Below, piece after piece: positions 12,481 to 25,100 of a DNA stretch of 64,000 nt. The stretch's first letter is position 1, and each line of letters begins with the position of its first letter. The DNA is taken from positions 5,927,072 through 5,991,071 of the forward strand of contig NC_066329.1 of assembly GCF_022539315.1 (NCBI RefSeq), written 5' to 3'. This DNA comes from Serinus canaria (lineage: Eukaryota > Chordata > Aves > Passeriformes > Fringillidae). The position numbers and the translations under genes are program-made. A model generated the notes under the pieces. It saw only the letters and a list, made by a program, of their open reading frames with translations. It ran no database searches and was not told the origin of the DNA.

Positions 12481-13195
12481 AAAAGGGCCGGGCCGGGCCG
12501 GGCCGGGCCGGGCCGGGCCTGGCGCACGCCCCGCTCCGCCCCGCCCGCGCACCGCCCCAGGAAGCGCAGGGTTTAGCGGCCGGCCCGCGCCGCGATGCAT
12601 TGTGGGGCGCAGCAGCAGAGCCAAGATGGCGGCCAGCAGGAGGCTGATGAAGGTAACAGCGCCGGGCTGGGCCGCCGGGCGGGCGGCCCCGGCTCCCGCG
12701 GCCGCCCTTCCGCCCCGGCCCCCTCCGGCAGCGCGGGGCCGCCTCCTCCGCCGCCCTCCGGCGGAGCGGCCTCCTCCACGCCCCTCGGCGGCGTCCCGCG
12801 CCCGAGCGGCCGGAGCGGGAGCAGCCGGCACTCGGGCCGCGGCCGTGAGGGGCCGCGCCGCCCCCCCGCCGCCGCCGCTCCGCGCTCCGGCAGCGCCCCG
12901 CGGACCCGGCTGCCGCCCGGGCCTGGGCGGGGGCGCCGGGCGGGCGCCGCGGGCCGCCCCGACCCCCTCGCTCGGGGGGCTCCAGGGTGACTAAGCAAAG
13001 AGGAAGGGACGGGGGGAAGGAAACGCCGCCGCCCGGGGCCGGGGCATCCCCGGGGCGGCGGGAGAGCTCGGCGGCCCTGCCTGGGGAGGCCTCGGCGGGG
13101 AAGCGCCCTCTCCTCCCTCCCTCTCTGCGGGGGGAGGTTCGCCGCTCCCCCGCGCTCGCCCCGGTGAGGAACCGTCCCCAGGCGCCCGGGGATGA
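12481..13195 (+). promoter_or_regulatory. UBE2L3: CpG-island promoter of UBE2L3
   Basis: A dense CpG island covers the UBE2L3 first exon and the start of intron 1. It opens with seven GGGCC pentamers (12485-12519), followed by GC-box-like sequence. The start codon lies inside AAGATGGCGGC (12623-12633), a match to the YY1 site often found at TATA-less housekeeping promoters. No TATA box is seen. Transcription probably starts around 12550-12610. Confidence 0.75.
12485..12519 (+). repeat. (GGGCC)7 pentanucleotide repeat
   Basis: Seven uninterrupted copies of GGGCC lie about 105 bp upstream of the UBE2L3 ATG. The spaced G3 runs meet the simple pattern for a G-quadruplex on the plus strand. Confidence 0.95.
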
Positions 13196-16100
13196 AATAA
13201 TTTCATTTTCGTTGTTTCGGAGAGTAACCTCTTCCTCGTATGAGTAAGAGGTTTATCACGCAGAAACATGGACCTGGGTTCAGAAGTTTCTTCATTCGCT
13301 GCGGACGTGGTAATGTTTTTGTCTTCACTCTTATTTGTTCTGAACCGTGGATGATACTTGGAAATGGAAACTCGGCCCCGGCTGGGCTTTTACCAAGAGC
13401 ACATATAGTTTATGGTTAAATACCACTCGGGATTATGTTTCTCGTTATTTTCTTTGGGGAGGAAGGTACTTCTTACAAGGAAAATAGTAACCATTGCCCC
13501 CAAAGCACACAAATTTATTTTATGTGCTGTATGTAATTAACAGTTAACATCCTAAACTGTAAGCAGAAAGGTTTGCCTAGGACACACTACATAGTGGCAT
13601 AAAATTTGTTCACTGTGTCAGAATCCAGATTTGCATGCAAAGTGCCTGTGGGGAAATCAATGGACTTTACAGGCCAGTCCTGGGATATGGAGGGGAAAGA
13701 CCCCGTAAATGTTGAGAAATATTTCAGCCTTATTTAAAAACCTGCCCCTGTGGGGTGCAGAGTACCCCTCCACTAGGATTTAACAGATTCTTGGGCAATT
13801 CTATTAAACTTAATTCTTTAATACCAGTTTTACAGCTGGCTTCAAGGCCATGGACCCCCAGTAGGGCTGGGATTTCGCCCAGACGTGTTCATGGCGTGTC
13901 CTGAAGTTGCATTTCCTTGATGTGCAGATATGTGAATAACCATTATAACTTGGGTATTTTAGAGGAAACCAATAGCTCATTAGTGCTTCTGTAAGATTCA
14001 TTTTGTTGATTTAAATATTCTATGGAGCATTTAAAAATGAAATATTTGGTAGATTGTGTGCAGTGTCATTCATATATATTAAAAATCAGTAGGTATAAAC
14101 CTTTAATTGTCCTTAAGGATCCTGGTGAGATGGAATTCATTTTTTACTTCATTTTTGATAGCTCTGTATTTTCTCAGAGCTTTAGTATCATAATCACCAT
14201 GTCTGTTGCTTTATACTCAAATAAGGCTTCCCTCAGTTTCAGACATAAAATTAAATGGTTGTTTACTGTTTTTGTAAGGCAGTTTTTCTTCCTGTTCTGA
14301 AATAATACATTAATTGTTCAAAAGCACATCACTACTACTCTGATAGGAATAATATATATTTTCTCCTTTTTTTTGTTAATTTAAAATAGGAAATACAAAT
14401 TTCAAAGGCAAGAAAAAATAGTTCTTAATGTTTTCAGTGCCTCTTGCTTTTTAGCCTCCCTCTTAATTTTTACTATACTTTTGAAACATTAGAATTTCAG
14501 TCTTTCACTAAAATGCACTAAAAAGGAGTTTTGATAATGTGACCTTATTTTCTTGAAAATTGGTGTGGCAGTTGTTTCTCGGAGGGAGTGGTGTGGGAAT
14601 GTAGGAGACATTGATAACTTGCCTCTTATATTTTCACTTTTGTTTCTGTTGCCTAACATCTGTGGGTTGTTCATGTTTGTGTGGGTTTTATGCAGTTGAA
14701 GAGCTGTGGGCTGCTGTGTCCCACAGCTTGCAGAGGCTGTTAAATCAGCAGCTCCCTTCCTGCTCTGGGGAGTGGAGGCAGCCCAAGAGGCTCTGGCTTT
14801 GCCATTCATCTCGGCAGGAACAAAGTAGAGCCCTCGTAGGGATGATGTCATCGGGATTGCTGCAGCATGATGTGAAGGTCCAGGCTCACGTGTGTATAAA
14901 CCTAATATCACTGTTAAAGTCCCAGATTCACAGGTCCACTTTGATTTAAAGTCTTCCATTGTTGAAGTTTTGCACTTGGGAAGAGTCTTTGGGGTGTCAG
15001 GGTCTTGGAATGATGAGTGATTATAATTAAAGGAAATAGGGTTTTTCACTGTGTCAGTCAATTACCTTTAAAATAATTTAGGATAAGCTTTAACTGTCTT
15101 TTCTTTGAGCTAAATAATCAAGCTTGTCTTTGATAAATGAGACTAAACCTTAAACCTTTTATAGTTATATAAAATTAAGCAATTCCTGTTTCCTTAAGGT
15201 CTTGCCAACATTTTGAAGTACTGCATTTTTTCTGGACTCAAGTCATGCATCATAGTTATTCATATTAATCACCATGGCTCAAACAGACTGGATGCAGTAC
15301 ATCCATAATAGCTCACTGGCTGCCTGTAGAAAACTGGGAGTCGTGTCCACTGTCCAGGTGGGAATTGATGTCCTTTTCCATTTGGGGAAGCCATTTGCAT
15401 CTTCAGTTCACAAACCTCTGTGTGAAACAGGGATTACAAATTTTGGTACATTGTACTTGTACCATTCAATTTTAAACATGAATTCAGGTTATAAAGACAA
15501 CAACATTGGCTTGTTATCTGAGGGTGTGTTTGAACAATTCACCTTCCCTAGGCCAAAGACCTTTTTTATGGCCTCTTTTTGCCAAGCTTTATCCCATCAA
15601 ATAGTGCCACCTAACTGAAGTCTTCTCCCCTGATTCACAGCAGCTCCGTGGAGGTGTGCCCTTCCAGGAGTGCACTTAGTGTAGCAAAAACATGAAATAA
15701 ACATGGCTAGTGACTCATATTCCAGTGACTACTGAGGTGGAGGTTTGATCTGTGATCCACCATTACATCTTTTCAAAGAGTCCCAGTTGTTGAATCCTGA
15801 CTCCTTGTGAAATGTAAGTGGTGGGATGAAGCAGGCTTTGTCAAGGATGTGGTGTTGTGGACAGTCAGGGTTAAAACACACAAATACGGAGTGATGATAT
15901 TTGGGAGAGGATCTAAGGCTTGTCTTTGAAAGGGGTACTGGGCTTCATGGCCCTTTCTCATAGAAAGGAACTTGTCTCCAGGCTGTGTGATGGAGAACAT
16001 GGATCTCCCAGAGATGTGCCGGGGACCTCAAGGGAAGGCTTTGCACAGTTGCCACCTGCTAACATAAAAGAAGCCATTCCTCATGCTGGATCCATGGCTG

Positions 16101-19100
16101 AGTGCTGTGTGGAGAGGAAGTGAGGAGGTGCAGAGGGAAGGCTGTTCTGGTGCTGGACACTCACAGTCCTTGCGGGGCTAGTAGTGTGTGGAGCTGAGCT
16201 GCACCTCCCACAGGGTGTCTGGGTACTCCTGGAGAAGGCTGTGCTGCCCCAGGTGTGGAGCTGGGCCCTTCCATGGTGACTGCCTGGGATGGAGCTCAGG
16301 CGTCTGTAAGATCCATGCTTTGGTTCCCTGGCTTTTAGATGTTCAAAAGTATCTTTAGCAATAGAAATTGAAAACAGATTTAAAGAGTAAATAACTCTTC
16401 ATGTAGGAAGTGAGATATGTTGACAATTATTTTAATTTTATTGTTTTTACTCCGCTTCCATAGTTGCATACTCAAACATTTATGCAACTGTTGAACTCCT
16501 CCATGATAAAACATAAACATGGCACCACACCCAGGTAGGTGGCCTGCAATCTCCAGGATGCTGTGGTCCTGTAAACACTGTAGTGCTCCTAAATAAAGGG
16601 ATTTTAAACAATTCTGATACTTGAAAAATAATTCTAAATTGATCCAAACTTCAGTTCTTAGTAACAAGGGAAATATGGTTTTGAGTAACGTCTGATTGTC
16701 CTTAGGCAGAAGTGAGAATATGGGTGCATTTTCACTTTTTGAAACTGAGAATTGACAAAAGGATTTTAATAAAATTAAAATACTTTTCCAAAAAGTAGAA
16801 TTGCTCAGTCAATAAGACATGAGTATGCAGGGTTGTTATGTTGCAGAGGAAACTTACTGCTGATTCTTAAAAGAATTAAATTTTATTTCTGTTTTTGGTT
16901 GGATTTGTGATGGAATTTTTTGTGTGGTAGAATCAGATTTTAAGGTGTTTTAAGACTTCTCTGTACTGTTAATCCAGAAAGTGAAACTGGCCAGTTCCTG
17001 ATCAGTGTTTTGGAGCCTGTTTGACTTACAGGCATTTTTTAGAGAATGTATTCATAAACAGATAAATAAGTTGTAATAATGATTTAGGGTTCTTTCAGGA
17101 GACCTTTGGTTTTATTTGTGAATTTAATAGTATTCTGGGCTTGATGCAGAACTTACTCAAGTCAATATGAGCTTCTACACTTATTCCCATATTCTGGGAT
17201 TGCACTCTCACAAGTATTTGCCTATACTGCATTTTCCAATCTGGCTTGGGTTTTTAGAGAAGTCCCAAAACTTGAAAGATGCGTGGACAAAACAGTTAAA
17301 GGTTTTTTAAAAGATTTAGTTACATTTTAAGCTGGTGCCACTTTTCTTTTTATTTTAAAACATCTAATTTTTTATTTGAACACCCCAGATGACTACACAG
17401 TATTGAAAATGACAATTTTAAACCTTTAGTAGTTATATATGAGAAGTAGTATGTACTTTTATGACCACCTTCAGCATTATATGCTTGAAGTTCAGGTACC
17501 ACCTCTGAAACAGTGTTTTCTCCATTTCATGTGCTGTGTATAACACTTTGTCTGAACATTTCCAAATTACAAACGTCATGTCTCAAGAGAGCCCCGCGAA
17601 CATTCAGACATTTCAGTTTCTCAAGTGGATAAACCAATGCAGCAAGGTCACATGCAAGGTTGATAAAGGAGTGGGGAATGAAGATTGATTTAAATTCTTA
17701 CTGCAGTCATCTAACCTTTAGTTACGCTCCTCCTGTGCTCCTTTAATTATGTTACTTGACAAAATTAAGGGGTGGAGGACAAGAAAAGGAATTAATCTAT
17801 TTACTGTCTGCCTAGACTCATAAGTGTTACTTTGAAATAAATATCTGGACTGTATCTTTTTACCTCAAAGTAGTTTTTGTCCCTTTGGAGTTGCTCAAAC
17901 CCGTGTTAAAGGTATTGTTAGCTTTTAATCTGTGTTGCTTGAAAGTATTTAGTAGCTCATTCACTTTTTTAACAGTACTTGTATACTGCAGTGTTTGCCT
18001 GCATAGCCCTGAGGCAGTTAGATCTTTATTATGGGTTTTGGCAGTTGCCAGAAGGAAAAAAAAAAAACCAAAACAACCTCCCCTCACACCCTTAAATTGT
18101 GAATGGTGAAGGTCCTACCACTCCTGAAGGCGCGGCTTGTGGAGTGTTACACTGCCCTTGTGGGGACAGTGGTGGGGGAAAAGCTGTGTGTAAAGAGCTC
18201 CACCACGGAGTCGATTCATTTGGAGTGACATACGAAGTCTGAAACACTCCTAGTATAAGAAAAGCAATTTCTAGTACAAATTTCAATCTGTCTAAGCCCG
18301 TGGTTCAGGTGCATGTCCTGCTGAGGTGGCTGGATTGTCCCTGACCTCAGCCCTGGCTGCGTGTGAGGCACGGAGCTGCTGCCGGCTTTATCCCCGGCTG
18401 TCCCTCTCACAGCTGTCAGCTCTTCCCGCAGGAGAATGGCACAGGACAGGCCTGACACACTCCAGTCATTACCACAGCTTTGGTTTTGGAAGTGGTTTCC
18501 TGCAAAGGCCTCACATGTCATTTAAAGAGGAAGATGGCCTGAATAATTTTTGTCTAGTTCTTTAGTGCCTCTGTACTGTTTAATTCCCTCTCTCATATGG
18601 TGGGCTTGAGAAAAAGTGGCAAAAGTGGCAAAATTTGCATATTTATTTTAACTTTTCATTGATGACATGCAAAGTTTTACCATTTTATAATTACCTCTGT
18701 ATGTGATTCTTGCATTTCTTACTTCACCACCCAAATTTTTAACCTGAATCTAACTATAAAATATAGGTGTTTAATTTTCCAGCAATGTGAAGCTACACTT
18801 TTCTATTTTGTTGTGTTAGTTTAATAACATACCTGAAATATAGAGTCATAGTCCTCTTTTTTTTTTGCATCTGGACAATTGTTCTCTGGGCCAGCAGCAG
18901 TACAATGCTGTTGTCTGAACCTGGGAGAAAAGCTCCTGGAAGCTGCAGTCCCTCCGGGCATAATGGGGGAGATTTCTGTCATGTGCATAATGTTTTTAGT
19001 ATAGTAACTAAAAAATAGTCTAAACCCATTTTCCTTGCCTTCTTTTAGAATTAAGGCACTAGGGATGATGCATGTTTATTCATGCTTGAATACCTACTAC

Positions 19101-22100
19101 TTGATTAGTTTATGTTGTTCCCAGTGTTTGATGTGTTGCATCTAGTATGGAATGGAATTTGTTCCTTTTGCATGCTGTGGGCAGTGCTTTGCCAGGACTT
19201 CACAGGCCTGTATGTGATGGGAGTGAGCAGCAAACTCAGTTCAGAGCAGGTTCCTGCCCCTGTCAGGACAGAGGCAGCGCAGGACCTGCCCGGCTCTCCC
19301 TGAGCTGCTGCTTTGTGTAGGAGCACTCAGAGTAAGGCACCGTGGGGATTTGCACTCTGAGTGATGGTAAAGCACCTCTTAGAGCTGCAATCATAAAGGT
19401 TATTTTCTTTGGAATATTTTGGTTTGCTCCCTGTCCCTATAAATATGACTCATGGGATTATTGGCGGGGGGGGGGCATGTATGTTTTCCTGCTCTAAGGA
19501 AATAGGATAATCCTCTTAGCTCTTTAAAAAAACCACCCAAACTGTCTGTGACATTGCATAAATCGAGCAGCAGTGGAATTTGGGGATTAATCCATAGGTC
19601 TAGACTAAAAAGTCAGTGTCATGAAGATAGTGTTAGGCATGAGATCAGTATCCAAGCCTCCAGGGTTAAACTTTGTGTTCAGAGTATGCTCTTGCTTTAG
19701 TAGGTGCAGTGGGTAGGAATATAAATGTTCATTTGCCGATACCTGGTTGTCGTGATTTTTGTTTCACATGCATTTGGAATTCTTGTTTTCCCTTTGGGTT
19801 TGAATTTTATCATGATGCTAAATTTATGCAAGAGGTTACTGCAAGTATTAAATCTGCCAGTCAAGTGCAGGAAGATTTGATCCAAGATGAACATAGAGCT
19901 GTTTTGGAAGACAAACCACGGACAGCACCTGTAGAGCTGTTTTGGAAGACAAACCACGGACAGTAGCAGAAAAACTGATTGTGTTTGTTTTTCGTTGTGT
20001 AGTGTCTTTGCTTTTAATTGGTGGGTTTATCATAATTATATCCAGCCTAATTTTGCAAGACACCTGCACCCAGTGCAGAGCTGAGCACTGTCAGAGCACC
20101 CTAGTGCTGCTGTATAAGCAACATTTTTCCTAACCTATGCAGCCACCAGGCATGTGCTGCAGTTTTGAAAGCACTGGGAAACTTTTATGTTTTGCTGTGG
20201 ATGATTTTTGAATTCATATTTCATTAAATTCTCTTTAAAGATAAAATGGCAGAGTTCAACCACAAAGGACTGTAATTGTTGTGGAGGAAGTAAAAGTGGA
20301 ACCTTGAGGTGTTTCTTTTGAGGTCTTATGAAATACTCCAGGAAGCAGTCCCTATAGTAGAGCTTATGTGTCATTTTAAATATAAAAATGCTGAAATACT
20401 TATTTTGGTGCTACCTGGTTCATGAACTGGTTAAAAATAGTTTGACTGCTGCAGAAAGATAACCTTGCTCAAGACTGATACAGCTTTAAAGAGAGGAATC
20501 CGAATGTGTACTGTGAGCTTTGAGGTACTAAACAGAGAGAAAGCTAAATCTTTTCAAGTTACTGCTCTAAACAAGGCTTGATTGATATTTTTCTAGGTTT
20601 GGATCAATTTAAGCTGTTCATGCAGGAATTTGCTTATTTTCAGTTGAAATAATTGGCCCGTTCATTGGTTTTATCCCTGTATAAAACTGTTATGAAATAG
20701 TTCTTCCAAATCACTGCTCTCCTTCACACAAGTCCTAAGATGCATTGTATTTCTACACCTCACAGTATTGTTAATAGTCTGTTACCAAAGGCACTGATTT
20801 ACATTTGAAATAGAAAACCATTTTTAAATGTAGCTTTTTAATACTTCTGCTTCATTGTGTCTGTAATGATGTTAATAACAAGACATTCTTGTGTTTTCCT
20901 TATACATCAGAAAACAAGAGTTTTACAGAGAGTTTTACTTTTTAGAGGTGCAAAATTTTATTTCTTACATGTGTGGGTTGCCACTCCACTAATTAAAGAA
21001 AGCCACATTGACCTTTAAGCATTTTGAAAAATGAATGTGAGCATCTTGCTTAATCCAGTTATTAACTTAGGCTTAACACTTTGCTTTGCTTTTCAGGAGC
21101 TTGAAGAAATTCGCAAATGTGGAATGAAAAACTTCCGTAATATCCAGGTTGATGAAGCTAATTTATTGACCTGGCAAGGGCTTATTGTTCCTGTGAGTAT
21201 AGACTATTCCTTATGAGCTTTAAAATAAAATGAGGATCATTTGTATCTCATAAATCCAGAGCTCAGTAGTGCTGCTGGTGACCATGAAATAACTCGTTAT
21301 TGTAGGCCTGGGCTGACACATGGCTACTGGGCTGCTGGGAGAGGTGTTGGAAAGGGAAGCAGTGAAGATTGGTTTTACATTAAGCCTAAAGTGCAAAATC
21401 TACATGATTATAGGAAAAAGAAAGGATGTATGAAATACTTTTACTCCTTAATATGGTTTTGTTTTTGTTTTTTTTATTATTTACTAGGTTTATTACTAGG
21501 ATAACACTGAGTATTGGGAAAAATTCAATGCAAGGAAAAGGTTTGGGTTTTCTGAAGTGAGCTCTTTAAAAGAAAATAGTATCCTTGTTTAAGCATTAGT
21601 TAGTGCCAAAATAAACTTATTTTACTTAATTTCTTTTAAAAGCACTACAGTTTTCTTAGGGCATGTTTGATTGAAGTAGATAACCATTTTATTAGTCAAA
21701 TAGAGAGGCATTTTTTCCTAAGGGGAAAACAGAAAATGTGATGTGTTGATTTCTTGGTTGAAAGTCACTTGGATTTTCACCTCTAGTATTTCCCACAGCT
21801 GTGGCCCATAGCAGTGGGAAATGGCTGCCTTGGTTCTGAGAGCTATTTTTAGTCTGCAGCAATAGGGGATGGGCCATGGGGGCAGCAGTTGTGGTTTTCT
21901 GTGGGTGGTGCCAAAAAGCCTCCCCAGCCAGTATAAGTCTGTCTTTTTATTATATGAGTAAGACTTTGAGACACATCTCTGTTGCAGTGCCTCTGCCTCG
22001 TTAGTCAGAGGCTGCTCTGGAGCTCCCATGGCACAGGCTGAGGTAATGGCTGGGCGGTTACACTTTAAATGCTGTGGAATACACTCAGTTGGCTGTTTAC

Positions 22101-25100
22101 TTACGTGCCTGCAAGTGATTCCTTGGAGTGGCTGACACTACTGCAAACAAAGCAAGTGGGATCTGACACTGAAATTTGACAGAGCTGAGGAGCAATTCCC
22201 TTTAATCAGTCACTTTGTGTTCATGTGTAACAGTTTAGTGCTTTGATAACACTTTGAAGCAGTATAAGGTTGGTAAATATGACTAATAAAACAAAACAAA
22301 CAAAATACTTGTTTACTCCTGTTAAGATTAGGAATGTGTGGTGTACAGCAGCTATTTTTAACAGTTTCTGCTCGACTGAGGATGAGTGTGGTGTTTGTTT
22401 TGCAGAGCTTCGCAGCATCACAAGTGTTTAAATGTTGGTGCAGTGAACTGTGCTCCAGACCTGCCTTTTGATTTGTAATATGTCCTGTTACAGGGGAAAT
22501 AGCCTCAAATTCCCTGCTGGTATAGTTAAGGGGGAATCTTGTTATGAAATTACTCTTCCTATAGTAATTTCAAATTTGTTGTTTGTGTTCAAAGAGTAAT
22601 GTAAGTTTTTATTCTGAGGTTATGCTATAGATATTTTAGTGTTAGTGTCTCTTTAGCTATTTTTGGTACCAGGGTTGATGGCTTATAAATGCAATACAAG
22701 AGCTTATTGAAAGTTAAACTTTTTTCTTTTTTGCTTCACATGCTGTTACCTTTTTAGCAAATGTTCTTACTTAGGGTTTAAAGACAAACACTTCAGTAGG
22801 ACTAACCAGTTACTGATTATTAACTGCTATAACTGGGCATTTCTTGGTCAGCTGCTTAATGAAGCTGTGAAAGATAATGGTTATTATTTTTAATAGTGTT
22901 CATACAGAATTACTGTGAAGGATAATGTAAGGGTGAGCTGTAAAGTTTTAAAAGCTCTTGTTTGTAACATATTTTGTTCCTCAGAACAAATGTTAGTTTT
23001 TAAGGGTGTTCATTTAATTGAGAAGCAAACTGAAGATAGCTGGTCAACTTCTTTTCCTGTTCTAAATCGTAGAATGAAGTGGTTTGTGTCCTGTGGGTGG
23101 CCAAGGTACACTATTTGTTTGATTTCAACATCAAAAACAAGACTCTAGCCCAGGCTCCTTGTTCATGTAAGAGGCACAGTGAAGAAAATGGATGTGTTTA
23201 AGGCAGATCACTTCTTGTGTCAGTTCACTGAACGTCCTCACAACTTACAGCACATGATGAGGAAAGAATAACTGAGCTATGGGGGAAGAGGGCAGTGACT
23301 GCCTAAGTTGTCACCACCACCACAAGTTATTAGTTCAACATCCTAAGCCTTTAGGATTGCTTGGGTAAAAAGTGATTTTAAAGCTGTTCTAGTTGCTTCT
23401 CCCCCTGAGAGAAACGGTGCTGTATTTCTTACAAACACACAACCAAATTCTTCACATGGATGAGCCTAAAATTAATTGTTTTCTGTTGACAGTATTTAAT
23501 AGAACACTCCCCACCCCCAAGTATTGATAAATTCTGGAGTGGAATTGATTGCAGGGAAGGGTCTGGTTGCTAATGAAGAATGTGTGTGATGATACTTTAC
23601 ACCAACTGGAAACTCTCATCCTTTGATTCTTGTTCTCAGAGTATTTGGAAAAGCTTCATTCCATAGTTACTGTTTTCAGTGAAGAATGGTATTTTCATAG
23701 GCTTTAAATGTAGCAGTGGTTTATTTTTGTTCTGCCTCTCTTGTGCAGTATCTGAAGCATCAGTATCAATAGTCTAACAGGTTTTTCTAAGTGAAATTCT
23801 GGGCATTGTTTTTTCTGTTTCAGCATGAAGAACTGCTTTGCTCACTTTACAGTTCTCTCATCCTGCTCCTTCAAAACTGATCTGATAAGAGTGGGTGCTA
23901 AAACTGCATACAAATTCAGAATGTTCTCATCAGCAAACACAGTGAATATCTATCTTTAGTACCAATGAATGCTCAGCAGATTTTTGTGTAGTCAGCACAA
24001 AAACATTCTCGAAACATTTAGGGAGATCTGACAAACCAAATTGCTTTGCTGTTCATGCCACCATGTTGTGAGACACACAAAATAACTGTTCAGAAACCCA
24101 CTTCCCTTGTCAGGCTTGCTGTTAGTGTCTTGGAAAGGCTTTACTATGTTTTTTGAAACACAAAACTGAGAATAAAACTACTTACTGGAGAGGGACTTGA
24201 ATTGGATGTAAATGGAGCTGGATGCTTTCTTACCCATAGCAATGTCAGAAATGTAGGACAATGGCAACCTGCTTTTTTTCGGGGGGGATGCAAACGTGCA
24301 GCTTGGATTGCCTCTCGCATGGGTTTTGATGTTTCTTGACACATAAACCTGGCAGTAGTGTTGGTAGAAAATGCCTTTCAAAGAGGTCATTGAAGAGATC
24401 AATGAAATCCAAGTCTGTAGATGCTGCTTTTCGCTTGTGTCCATTAGCATGCGCCACATTTTTGACATTCTGCCTTCTTGTTGCAGGACAATCCTCCATA
24501 TGATAAAGGAGCCTTCAGAATTGAAATCAACTTCCCAGCAGAATATCCATTCAAACCTCCTAAGATTACATTTAAAACAAAGATCTATCACCCTAACATC
24601 GATGAAAAGGGGCAGGTTTGTCTGCCAGTAATTAGTGCTGAAAACTGGAAGCCAGCAACCAAAACTGACCAAGGTAGGACTCCAGGTGGAGAAAGAACTG
24701 GGTATTGAGAAACTTTGTAGTGTTTGAATTTAAAGCTAATAATGTTTCACTTGTCAGTTTCCCAGTGCTCTGAGGGTATATTCATTGTAAGGTTTGTGTC
24801 ATGAATCATGTGTTGAGCACAGAGGATGACTTGTGGAACCTCATTTTGTTACTGGAATGGGAGGTACTGGCACCAAAGTGGCATTTCCACCTCCAGGAAA
24901 CCACAAAACTCTTCATGACTAAGGAGTTTATTAAGGAAGTGTCCTCAGCATACTTTAAAATTTTGCTGGTAGTTTGTGTGGGGGTTATGCTGTGTTTCTT
25001 TTTAAACAGTGACTTTAGAATCCAAAGGTGTTCAGTAAATTCCTGGATGTTTGAAAGACAAGGTCTTAAACCTCAAGGCTCTGTATATTTTATAATCTGC

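Noticed and set aside
12358..13269. Several long open frames on both strands in the UBE2L3 CpG island
   Set aside because: GC-rich DNA lacks stop codons; the products are low-complexity Ala/Pro/Arg/Gly, and only MAASRRLMK is a real exon.
14489..15061. 190-codon minus-strand frame in UBE2L3 intron 1
   Set aside because: No domain or compositional sign of coding, no splice context; probably chance.
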